Source: Camelus bactrianus (Eukaryota > Chordata > Mammalia > Artiodactyla > Camelidae). From it: DNA of 64,000 nt. Location of the stretch: the NCBI RefSeq assembly GCF_048773025.1, contig NC_133551.1, positions 35,542,501 through 35,606,500 on the forward strand, in the 5' to 3' direction. A program made the translations under genes and the position numbers. Of the stretch, positions 1-9,940 are shown one piece after another. Below the pieces are notes generated by a model. The model was not told the DNA's origin and made no database searches. It saw only the letters and a program-made list of their open reading frames with translations. Numbering within the stretch: position 1 is the stretch's first letter; each line of letters begins with the position of its first letter.

Positions 1-59
1 TCAATTTCATTTATTTCAATTTAAAAGACTTTGAGTTACTTTTCTGTATGTTCAATGTG

Positions 60-660
60 TACAACTTGTTTTATATGTAAAATCCACAAGGTGGAAGATC
101 ACCACAATCAAGCTACATGACTTATCCATCATCTCTGTAGTTACCCTTGTGTGAGGTGAGAATTCATTTAAGGTCTGTCCTCTTAGAAAATCTTACCTAT
201 ACGATGCACTATTAACCCTTGTTACCATGCTGTACATTAGATCTGCAGAATTTACCCTGGTGCCCATGATGAATATCTTCCCATGTCCCCACCCTCAAGC
301 CACAGGCATGGTTCTACCCTCTGGTTTTATGAGTTTGACTTTTTTAGAGTCCACATTTAAGTGAGACAATGCGGTACTTGTCTTTCTCTGTCTGGCTTGT
401 TTTACTTAGCATAATGTCCTTCAGGTTCACCCTTTATGCAAATGGCAGAATTTCCTTTTTAAAGCTAAAAAAAAATTCCAGTGTGTGTGTGACTTGTGTG
501 TGTGTGTGTGTGTGTGTGTGTTTTATTTCCTTTAGTCATTCACCAATTGAAAGGATACTTAGGATGCTTCCATGTCTTAGCTTTTGTGAACAATGCTGCA
601 GTGAACTTGGGAGAGCAGATATCTCTTCAATATACTAATTTCATTTCTTTGGACCCAAGG
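60..660 (-). mobile_element. Old LINE-1 3' fragment
   Basis: It has the usual antisense L1 3' text (TAGAGTCCACATTTAAGTG, AGCATAATGTCCTTCAGG, GCTTCCATGTCTTAGC). A (TG)n run at about 481-520 has grown inside it. Confidence 0.7.
480..520. repeat. (TG)n microsatellite
   Basis: An interrupted TG run of about 40 bp inside an old L1 fragment. Confidence 0.9.
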
Positions 661-987
661 GTCTTCTCCTGAGAGCCAGGCACCTGTCACCTGGCAGGCC
701 ACAGGCCAGTTGAGGTGGTGGAGGGAAAGTGGGAGCAGGTGGAGGTGCACTGAGGTGGCGAGCAGCAGGCAGCAGGGCCTGGGAGAGAGCCGTTGGGTTA
801 CACAACACTGGAGCCAAGGTAGTGAGGCACTGCAGAGGAGGGGCAAAGCAGAGCCTGGGGTGAAAAGGGCTGGAAGGTCCCTGGTGGGTGGGGCGGGGAA
901 GGGTGCGGTGCTGAGAACTCACTTTTAGAGACCACAGGGTAAGTCCTCTCCTCAGAACCCAGAAGAAGCAGCAGATAGCTCTGGACG

Positions 988-1184
988 ATGGGCTTCCCGG
1001 CGGTGACCACCTGGAGGATGCACTGTCCCCTCACTCTCCTGCTGCATGCCATCACCTTTCCCTTCTTTGCTGATTTCCTCAAAAGGCAGCGCCAAAGAAC
1101 TACCTGCCTGGGCTCCCACAACTGCCTTTCCTGTGCAATTTGTTCCATGTGGACTTTGAGAAGGGGAACCTGCTGGTTCAGCGG
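988..1184 (+). pseudogene. Orphan CYP2J pseudo-exon 1 (segment A)
   Basis: The first frame reads MGFPAVTTWRMHCPLTLLLH and continues to FFADFLKRQR. It then needs a one-base shift near 1093 to continue KNYLPGLPQLPFLCNLFHVD and FEKGNLLVQR, up to GCGG before GTATGAG. Compared with unit B the upstream initiator is lost, the first ATG aligns with codon 5, and one C is missing in the CGCCCAAAG stretch. The hinge KNYPPGP has become KNYLPGL. The exon is followed by sequence homologous to intron 1 of units B and C, but no further exon appears before unit B. It is a relic of an older tandem copy. Confidence 0.85.
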
Positions 1185-2199
1185 GTATGAGCAGGAGAAG
1201 GTGCCTGGGAGCCTCCTGCCCCCTTACCTGCAGGGCAAGGGCCAGTCTGGGCACTGAGGGCGGGGCTCTGATGCTAAAGCCAGCACCCAGGTAAACCGGG
1301 CATTGATCCTCAGCCTCCTGCCATAAACTGGCATGATTCCACCTGCCTGCTTTAGGAATGAAATACTGTAAACTCTTTACTATTTAAGTGCACCAGACAT
1401 GGAACGTTTTGTAAGTCATTTAATTGTGTGTCATGTTACATATTACTGGGACATTCTATATAATATACTCAATTTGTCTCTTTAGTATTATTATCCTCAG
1501 GGAAAAATGCTAACTTTCCCTCTTGGAGGCTCCATTTCCCATGTGAAAATGGTGATACTACTATTTAAATCCTCACCACTTTTAAATTCAATTGCTCCCT
1601 CCCCACAGGGACTGAGCCCCTCACCTTCAGCCTCCTGGCCCTGCAATCCACTCTCACTAAAGTAGTCATTTAAAGTGTCATTTAGACTTGCTTAGTGCTT
1701 CCTGCTGCTTCCCAGAGTTCAGACTCCCTAGGGAGCCACTTGGAACCCTTCCTGTACCTTCTTTCTACTTCTTTACATTCATCTGCCATGAGGGCTTCTA
1801 GCTGTGGCCACTCTGGATTCCTTAAAATTCCCTCCAACATCCAGCACTTTGCCAAGAATCTTCAGCTGCTTCCCTGCCTCTCAGTGCTGCTACTTGGCTG
1901 AGAGACAAGACTGTGACAGGTGGTTGTGAACGTTAAATAAAACAGTGAATGGTCAATATTAATAGAGCTAATAGTAGGTGCCAACAAATATTGGTTCCCC
2001 TTTCCCTGGAAAGATCCTGGAGCACTTTAAACACAAGCCTGTAATGTATTCAAAGTTCAGACGGAGAAGGTTTCAGCACTTTCTGGAGATACACCCAGTT
2101 TGCACCATGAAGTGACAGGATTAGTCACAGAATTACAAAGCTACACTTCTAAACCTTTCCCCTTGTTTAAGAAATGAGTTGTTTAATTTATAAGTATTG

Positions 2200-4200
2200 G
2201 CAGATTGTCCTGTTTTCTTTGTGTTTCTGTTTTTCGGTTTAAGTCCATTATTGTCATGAGGACGTATTTTTTATTATTTCAATTTTTTAAAAATATGTAA
2301 AGGTTGGTTTTATGACCCAAGCTACAGCACCATGCTTAATTGGGGGAAAAAATGTGTATTCTGCTGTTATTGGGTGGAATGTTGTATACTACGTGTCAGT
2401 TAGATCCATGACTCTGTTCTTTATTTCTTCTATATTTGTGTTGACTTCTTCTCTCCTGATTCTCTCAGTGACTGGGAGAGACATGTTGAAATCTCCGAAT
2501 AATTACATACTACAGGTTTGTCTGTGTCTCTAGACAGTCCCCGGAGTTTTCATTTATGTACTGGGAAGCTCCTTTCTGTGGTGAAAACACATTGAAATTG
2601 TTGTGTCATCTTGGTGAATTGGCTCTTTAATTATTATTTAATGTCCCTCTTTATCTCTGGTAATTTTCCTTGCCTGAACTTTACTTTGTCTGATGTAATA
2701 TAGTCACACCAGCTCTCTTCTGATTCGTATTTACATAGTATATGCTTCTGCATTCTTTCACCTTTAACTTCCTTATATGTTTATATTTGAAATGATTTTT
2801 TGTAGATAGGATATAGGCAGGTCATATGTGTTTTAATTCTGCCAGTCTCTGTCTTTTCATTGTTGAATTTTGATTGTTTATATTTTCACACAATTATTCA
2901 TATGTTAACAGTTAAGTCTGCCATTTTACTCTTTATTTTCTATTTTTTCACTTTGTTTTTTATTCCTCTATTTCTCCTTTCCTGTCTTCCTGTGGGCCAC
3001 TTGAGAATTTTTTTAAAATTCTGCTTTAATTTATCTGTAATGTTTTTGAGTATATCTCTTTGTATGGCGTTTTAAGTAGTTGCTGTAAAGATTGCATGCT
3101 ATGCATATATAGCTTATTGTAGTAAGTATCAACATTCTTGCTTTTCAAGTGGAATGTAGACACCTTAAAACTGTCCCTTAGGTCCCTTTCCCTTCCTACT
3201 TTATGATATAATTGTCTGAAATATTATCTCTGCATATATTGACAACCACATGAGACAGTATTATAGTTTTGCTTTTAACTGTCAAACACATTTTTTTCAA
3301 TTCAAGAGGAGAATAGTCTAGTATACTTACCCATTTATTTACCCTTTCTATTGGTCTTTCTTTTGTACCTGAAGAAGTCTCTTTAGCCATTCTTTTAGAA
3401 CTGTTCTGCTGTCAAAAATTGTCTTAGCTCTCCTTCATCTAGGCATGTCTGTACTTCAGCTTCATTTCTGAAGTACATTTTCAGTGGATATAGTGTTCGA
3501 GGTTCACAGTTTCGTTTGCATAATTTGAAAATGTTGTGATACTTCCTTCTGGCCTCTCTGGGTGTTGATGAGAAATCTGCTGTAATTTGGGTTGTTGTTC
3601 CCATAAGAAGTGAGTTGTTGCCCTCCACATGCTTTCAAGAAGTTTTCATTGTTTGTAGTTTTCAGAGATTTGATTATAATATATATTGGTGTGAATTCTT
3701 GGGATTTACTGGATTCATTCACAGCTTCTTGGATCTGTAGGTTTTTCTGCTACAAAGTTTGAGAATATTTTCAGCCATTATTTCTTCAAATATTTTTTTC
3801 AAATCCACATTTTTTCTCCTTTCCTTCTGGTACTCTTGGGCACTGTTAGCACAAGGGTTAGATCTTTTGTTATTCGAACATAGGTCCCTGAGTCTCAATT
3901 TTTGTTTTGTTTTGTTTTGTTTTTCAGTCTGTTTTCTCTATGTTGTTCTGATTGGATGCTTTCTATTGATGTCTTCAACATCCTTGATTCTTCCTTACCA
4001 CTTGGCATTGAGTCGTTCCACTGAGTTTTTGTTTAGGTTATTACATTTTTAAGTTCTAAAATTTCTTTGTTGTAATGCATGTTTTGTATTACTTTGTAAA
4101 GATTTTCTAATTTCAGTTTTTTGATAGTGTAATTGTTTATTGAAATATACTTATAATAGCTGCTTTAAAATTTTATCCTATTATTCCAAATCATGCTTTT
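2200..4200 (-). mobile_element. Ancient L1/HAL1-like LINE fragment (segment A)
   Basis: This is the paralogous copy of the same old insertion, uninterrupted here. It shares the order of blocks with 10960-11293 and 18583-20160, so the element was in place before any of the duplications. Confidence 0.65.
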
Positions 4201-4379
4201 ACTGACTTTTATCTGGAGTCAGATACTTGACCTGTACCCTTGTTTTACGACTGAGAGAGATATGACTAGACAGGATAAATGATTTGCCTAATGTCATATA
4301 GTGTCCAGGGATGAAACTGAGGCTAGGGTCTTATCCCTGACCAATGATTTTTCAAAATGGATTAAAGACCTCAGTTTTG

Positions 4380-5060
4380 TATCCACTCTGACAGATACTG
4401 TCTTTTAATTAGTGCATTTAGAACATTAACGTTTAAAGAGGTAATTGATACAGATTAATAGCTACCATATGATTATTGTTTTCTATTCATTGCATTTGGT
4501 TTGTCTTTTTATTGTCTGTCTTTAACTCTTTTTCTGTCTTCTCTAGTTTTTAGTCTTTTATATAATGCCATTTTCTTGTCTGTATTAGCATATTGATAAT
4601 ATTTCTTTTTCTGAAATTGTCAAATAGTTGCCCCAGAGTTCACAATAAGCATCTCAAGGAATCCAAATCCACTCTAAAATAACACCAAACTGCTTTATCA
4701 ATAGTGTAAGTACCGTATAACAGAGTTTTCCTAATTCCGCCATCTTTCCTTACAACACTGCATCATCCGTGTCACTTATTTGTAAGCTATAATCTCTGAA
4801 TACATTGTTACTATTTTTATTTTGAACCATCTGTCATCTATGAGATCAATTAAGAAAAATAAAACATTTTTAATTTATTTTTTAATCTAATGCTCTTCCT
4901 TTCTTTATGTAAATCTGAGTATCTTTTTCCTTCTTTCTGAAAGACTTCTTTATATTTCTTGTAAGGCAGGTCTACTAGCAACAGATTCCCTCTATTTTTG
5001 TTTGAGAAAATCTTTACTTTTGCTTAACTTATACAAAACTTAGAAGTTTAGGATTCTTTT
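4380..5060 (-). mobile_element. Old L1/HAL1-like LINE fragment
   Basis: AT-rich antisense LINE text, including CATTTAGAACATTAACG and TTGTAAGGCAGGTCTACTAG. It is not present at this position in units B or C. Confidence 0.5.
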
Positions 5061-5094
5061 TATAAAGCCATTTTGGCAAATACTAAAATGTTAC

Positions 5095-5245
5095 ACAGTT
5101 CTGCATCCGTGGATTCAGCCATCCATGTATTCAACCAGCTGAAGATCCTGTAGTGTTGCAGTATTTACTATTGAAAAAAAAATCTATGTACAAGTGGACC
5201 CTTAGTGTTTAAACCCATGCTGTTGTTCAAGGGTCAACTGTACTT
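5095..5245. mobile_element. Tigger/MER2-like DNA transposon remnant
   Basis: The left part GCATCCGTGGATTCAGCC and the right end GTTGTTCAAGGGTCAACTGT are typical of mammalian Tigger (pogo-type, non-autonomous) ends. It is about 150 bp with no transposase. Confidence 0.55.
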
Positions 5246-6290
5246 GCAATCTGGATATGATAATATAAACCCAAAGTACAAATTATCCAGTGCTAAACAC
5301 TGATCCTCCATGACTCACTCTACTTAATTATTGTGTGTTTCATCTTTTATAGAAAGAAATTTTCAGAGTTTTGTCAATTCTTATAGTATATACCATTTTT
5401 CCTCACCAAAATCTTTATCAAATCTAAAATGGTGGTGTGAAAAGCAGGAATTTTTTTTTCTTTCTTGAATACTCTAAAACATGCCAGTTTAGATTACCCT
5501 TCAGATTTTCAGGGCATTAAAGATACATAAATAGAATATCCAGGGATATTTGTTAACACATTTAGATTAAGTTTGTTTACAGTTATTTTGAAAATCATTT
5601 TGACTTGAATCCTAGGCAAGCAAAAGAGATTTGATGGACCAAGTTACTTCTTGATAAAAATAATGCAGCATAACAATTTTTAAAATAAATCCTTAAATGC
5701 ATTCAAAAAATTGTGTCTTTTAATTGTCAAATAATGTAGTCATATGGTAGAAGAAGATGTAAGACAACTAATAGAAATTTAAAGTTTCAAAATAGGGAAT
5801 TTTGAAATAAAGAAATTACCATTGTTGCTTAGGAAATATACCTTACTTTGAACCTCAAATTCATTTCAAATACTTGACATATAATTTAATACCAAAAAAT
5901 ATTCTAGCTAAAGTATTTCTTAATATTTATATGATGTAATGTCTCTGGATACACAGGTTTCACACAACAGTTTTCAATTAATGCTGAAAAAAAATCACTT
6001 GATACTTGTAACCACAATTAACAAATAACTTATTAATTAATTAGCAATTTATTCAGGAAATTGTGTGGCATAAGGGCCAATGAAGGGACTAATCTGATAA
6101 CTTCTCACCAGGCAATTAATATTCTACATAGTTGCTTTACATGTTTTCCTGTGTGTGATTTGTTCAACAAAATTGTATACACAACATTAAGCTTTTCCTT
6201 TTTCCTTCTTCCTGTTTTTCTTCTTTCTTTTCTTTTTTGAAGCAACTCAATGATTTGGGGGATTGATTAGTACATGACAGAGTGTTCATT
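5246..6290. other. AT-rich intergenic stretch, nothing recognised
   Basis: I see no gene, no confident repeat and no open frame of interest. Pyrimidine runs occur near 6200-6240. Confidence 0.5.
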
Positions 6291-6294
6291 GATA

Positions 6295-7000
6295 TGAAAA
6301 TGGGTAAATAAATCATGGTATAAAAATAGAACTAGCATTTGATCCAGCTATTCCAATTCTGTGTATTTGTCTGAATAAAATGAAAACACAAAAGATGTCT
6401 GCACCCCTATATTGTTTGTAGTGTTATTTACAATAACCAAGATATGGAAACAATCTCATGCCCATCAGTAGATGAATGAATACAGAAAATGAGAGATCTG
6501 CATATACATACTGAAGGAAGTCTTACAATTTGCAACAGCGTGAATGGACCTCAAGGACATTATGCTAAATGAAATGTCAGACAAAAAAAGACAAGTGTTA
6601 AATGTTCTAACTTACATGTGCGATCTAAAAGAGACAAACCCAAATCAAAAACAAAAATGGAGCTCCTAGATACACAGAACAGATTGGTGGTTGCCAAAGG
6701 CAGGAAGGCAGGGGTTGAGCCAAATGGATGAAGCAGGTCAAGGTAAGAACTTTCCATTATAAAATAAATAAGTCTCAGGGATGTACAGCAGAGTGACCAG
6801 AGTTAGTAATACTGAACTGCATAGTTGAAAGTTGCCAAGAAAGTAGATCTTAAAATTGCTCATAATAAGAAAAAAAATGTGTAATTATATATCATATTGG
6901 TTGTTAACTAGATATTTTATGTGGTCATTTTTCTCAGATGAATCATTGTGTTGTACATCTGAAACTAATATATGTCCATTTTATCCCCCTCCAAAAATTG
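6295..7000 (+). mobile_element. Old LINE-1 3' end, sense
   Basis: Typical L1 3' text is seen: CAATAACCAAGATATGG, the GGTGGTTGCCAAAGGCAGG segment, and TGTTGTACATCTGAAACTAA near the end. A second, shorter piece with the TGGAATACTACATAGC text follows at about 7010-7130. Confidence 0.75.
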
Positions 7001-7589
7001 TGGGGTACTGATGGAATACTACATAGCTGTTAAAGAGAATGAACTAAAACCATACATATCAACCCAGATAGATCTCAAACACATAACACTGAGATAAGAA
7101 ATCAGTTGTATGATAATTTTTCAAAAGTATTTATATACATATTAGGAAAAATTGCATGAATGCATAACAATTGTAGTGAAACAAGAAAATGGGGACTGGA
7201 AGGACGAAAATTAAGCTCTGACTAGTATCTCCCTCTGAACTTTGGAGGATAGAAAAGAGGCTTCACTGCTGTTTTATTTCTTTAAAAGAAATAGATTTTC
7301 AGCATCCTTTCTATAGATGTTGAGCACCTGAGTGTGTGCTATACTATTCCAGAACTATGTTTCATGTTTTGAGCATCTCACATATGGTGAGACACAGGTA
7401 GGCACACAAAGGTGGCATGAGAGTTTGGAACTTGGGGTCCTACACTGTCTTGGGGCTTCAGAGAAAGGCTCTCAGTAAGCAAACCAAAAAGGAGAAGGAC
7501 TAAGACACCCACCTTCAGAGTCCATTAAGCACCTAATAAGGACTAGCCTCAGTGCGAGGAGCTTTGAGGTAATGCTTTGCTGAGAGACA
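7001..7589. other. Intergenic stretch, short L1 piece then unassigned DNA
   Basis: The first 130 bp repeat L1 3' text. The remainder, to 7589, gives no recognisable gene or repeat. Confidence 0.45.
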
Positions 7590-7830
7590 TGGAGGGCTGG
7601 TGTTGCGAGCAGAAAAAGAATTTACAAGAAACAAAGTTGGAGACAGGTAAGTTTAATAGATACGCTGCTATAGGCAACAGAGGGCCACACAGAGAAGAGG
7701 TTCCTGTATGAGCACCAGGTTGAATGGACAGGGTGTTTTATTAGAAAAAGGGCTGTGCACACAAAGGGTAGGGGCTACCTGGTCAGCTGATGTACAGGTA
7801 CCTGATTGGTTACAAGTGAAGTAAGACTTG
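7590..7830 (-). mobile_element. LTR-like fossil, antisense
   Basis: The text resembles an antisense endogenous retrovirus LTR, with AAAGAATTTACAAGAAAC and GTTTAATAGATACG near an inferred R/U5 border. The family is not assigned. No internal region is seen. It is old and solo. Confidence 0.4.
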
Positions 7831-8165
7831 TCAGGGGGCATTCTAAGTAATGGGATTTATGACTCTGGTAAGGGCAGGGTGGCCACACCTCGTGGCCACT
7901 CTCCCTTTTGAGTGAGGCAGACTGCACTCTATGGAGCGTCTATCTACTTTACTTTGAACTAAGCACCCAATCCCCACACCTCATGGCCTTTCTCTTGCCT
8001 TCTAAGACAGCCTGCACTCTGTCTATGGAGTACATATCTCTCTGCATAAATCTACTTTTATTCAACTGTGCCTCATTCTTGAATTCTCTCCTAAGTGAAG
8101 TCAAGAACCCACACCTGGCGGGGCACGTCCCAGGGACTCAACCCAGACCAGGGATATGACCATCC
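7831..8165 (+). mobile_element. Solo LTR fossil, ERV1-like, sense
   Basis: The R/U5-like text TCTTGAATTCTCTCCTAAGT and CAAGAACCCACACC is typical of gammaretrovirus-like (class I) LTRs. A block of about 65 bp is present twice (near 7886-7950 and 7976-8060). No gag, pol or env is present. Confidence 0.55.
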
Positions 8166-8169
8166 TTTC

Positions 8170-8880
8170 TCCCCACATTTTTCCTGTATCAGGTCCAGGA
8201 GTCAGGGTTAAGATGTTGCTGGTAGATGTATCTGGTGTCCAGGTTCTTGTCTCCTCCCAGAAAGAATTCAGAGCTGAGATGCAGAGGTTAAGACAGTAAG
8301 GGGCAGCTTTATTAAGGGATAGATAGTACAATCTCAGTGGGAGAGTGGGCTGGCTCAGGTGAGTCGCTGCCCGAGGTGTTGTTTTGTTTTGGGCAAGTTG
8401 GTTCCATAGGGTGTAAAAATAAACGAGTGGAATATTCATTGAGGAAGAAGGGTTTGGGGTCCTATTCCCTGATTTTTACACCAACTCTGCCTTCCCAAAA
8501 GGAGAAGGGATTTTTATCCATATTTACTCTGGATAGGATGTGTCATGGCCTCAGTGCATGAAGGGTGCTTCTAATCTGCAAGGCTAATTTTATTGAAATG
8601 AGGGCATAATGAGCAAAAAGTTATATTCAGATACCTGAGATTCCTGCCTTTTCCCACCTTTCTTTGTTGGCCTTCCCACTGCTCTTAACCCCAAAATATG
8701 TGACCACTTATCAGCTCAGAGGTTCCTGCTTTTCTTTCTCTGCCCAGGGACCCCTGGTGCTCACATGACATATGGTTTCCTGTATTTGGCCTGTGTCCCT
8801 CCTTTCTGCCCAGCTCCTGCCATTTGGCCTGCATCCCCCTTTCTCTGCTCATCTCTCTCTACCTGCTTGCTCTAACAAAA
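8170..8880 (-). mobile_element. Solo LTR fossil, ERV1-like, antisense
   Basis: On the minus strand, AATAAAGCTGCCCC is followed by CTGAATTCTTTCTGGGAGG and ACAAGAACCTGG, an R/U5 layout of class I LTRs. The part from 8464 on is shared with unit C (54467-54870); the U5 end is not. No internal region is seen. Confidence 0.6.
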
Positions 8881-8949
8881 GCTTTCATGGACTTCAAACA
8901 GGGCCAGCCAGCTCCACATGTTTCTTTATCTTCAAATCCAGGGAGTCCT

Positions 8950-9150
8950 AAGATGTCTTGCAGACCAGTGGGTTCATTTACTTACCACTTATTTGGGACA
9001 TGTCTCTGTCTCAGTTTCTGCAACTGCAAGATGGAAGGAAGAGAGCATCTGCATAATTTTGTCGGAATTAAGCAATTTATGGAAAGAGGCTGATGCAACG
9101 CCTGGTGTATAGTAAACACAGAAGAAATGTCAGGTGCTGCCGTTACCCTG
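8950..9150 (+). repeat. MIR SINE fragment upstream of exon 1, unit B
   Basis: CTCAGTTTCTGCAACTGCAAG and CTGGTGTATAGTAAACAC are MIR landmarks. The copy in unit C lies at about 54965-55140. Confidence 0.65.
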
Positions 9151-9557
9151 ATTAAAATTCACCAGGTGCAGTTCCAATCAGTGAGTGAGAGGGTGACTGA
9201 GAAACAGGGAGCGCTAAAGTCTGTGCCACTCTCAGATGCAATGAAACCATAACGCCTATAGGCCCATGATCTCACAGAGAGACAAGCTTTCTAAATAGCA
9301 ACTAAAAAAGCTCCTAGACTGGCCTTTTCCAAAACCTGGTCATGTTCTTCCAGGAATCTGGCCTCTGGCTTCTAGTGGGGCTGGCAGGCAGGCTGGATGC
9401 AGGAGGAGGGAAGGAGAGGACCCGGTGTGGGTGGTAGGGTTGCAGCAGGAGGCGGGTCTGCGGAAAGAGCCCTGAATACTGGCAGAAGCCTGGCCACTGG
9501 GCGCCAGGCAGGCAAGGCAGGGAAGTGCAGACTGGGACCTCCGAGTGGGCGGTGTCA
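9151..9557. other. 5' flank of CYP2J unit B
   Basis: Non-repeat flank becoming GC-rich toward the promoter. It is alignable with unit C 55160-55563 with scattered differences, unlike the identical tract that starts at 9558. Confidence 0.6.
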
Positions 9558-9570
9558 GGGTGGCTGGACC

Positions 9571-9660
9571 TGGGGGCGGGGAGGGGAAGGCACTGCCTGG
9601 AGTGGGGCGGGGCGGGGGCGGGGCCAAGGGAGGGGCCTGGAAGGGGGCGGGGCTGGGAGC
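9571..9660 (+). promoter_or_regulatory. GC-box promoter of CYP2J, unit B
   Basis: Five or more GGGGCGGGG-type GC boxes (Sp1/KLF sites) lie 70-160 bp upstream of the ATG. I see no TATA box between them and the start codon, so a TATA-less, dispersed-start promoter is expected. The run at 9601-9625 carries one more G than its unit C counterpart. Confidence 0.7.
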
Positions 9661-9730
9661 TCAGACTCTAGAGCCCCGCCTCAGACCAGGGCCTGCGCAG
9701 AGCACTGAGGACGTAGCCGACATCTCAGTT

Positions 9731-9940
9731 ATGCTTGCAGCTTTGGGCTCCCTGGCAGCCGCTGTCTGGGGGCTGCTCCGTGTCCGCACTCTCCTGCTGG
9801 GCGCAGTTGTATTTCTCTTCTTTGCTGATTTCCTCAAAAGTCGTCGCCCAAAGAACTACCCGCCTGGGCCCCCGCGCCTGCCCTTCGTGGGACACCTCTT
9901 CTATCTGGACTTTAAGAAGGTTCACCTGTCGCTTCAGCGG
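9731..9940 (+). CDS. CYP2J2: CYP2J exon 1 (unit B), residues 1-70
   Basis: The start [14 protein letters not shown] matches the CYP2J N terminus as I remember it, so I place the start at this ATG although the frame stays open upstream. The exon codes a hydrophobic anchor followed by [21 protein letters not shown], of which KNYPPGP is the proline-rich hinge. It ends in phase 0 at CAGCGG before GTAAGAG. It lies about 70 nt downstream of a GC-box cluster. The exon is identical base for base to the exon at 55736-55945. Confidence 0.96.

Larger units (their letters stand above)
850..4380 (+). repeat. Segment A: oldest duplicate of promoter, exon 1 and intron 1
   Basis: It aligns in order with unit B 9590-11290 and 18583-21150 at clearly lower identity. 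Landmarks shared with B are the exon, the MIR end near 1900-2000, the LINE fragment from about 2200, and the MIR piece at 4240-4340. It has one weak GC box near 890. It lacks the roughly 780 bp present in B at about 20210-20985; the join is near 4190. Confidence 0.75.

Noticed and set aside
9340-9708. Proline/glycine-rich open frames around the promoter on both strands
   Set aside because: They are composition effects of GC-box DNA. The CYP2J start codon at 9731 is supported by homology; the upstream extension of the same frame is not.
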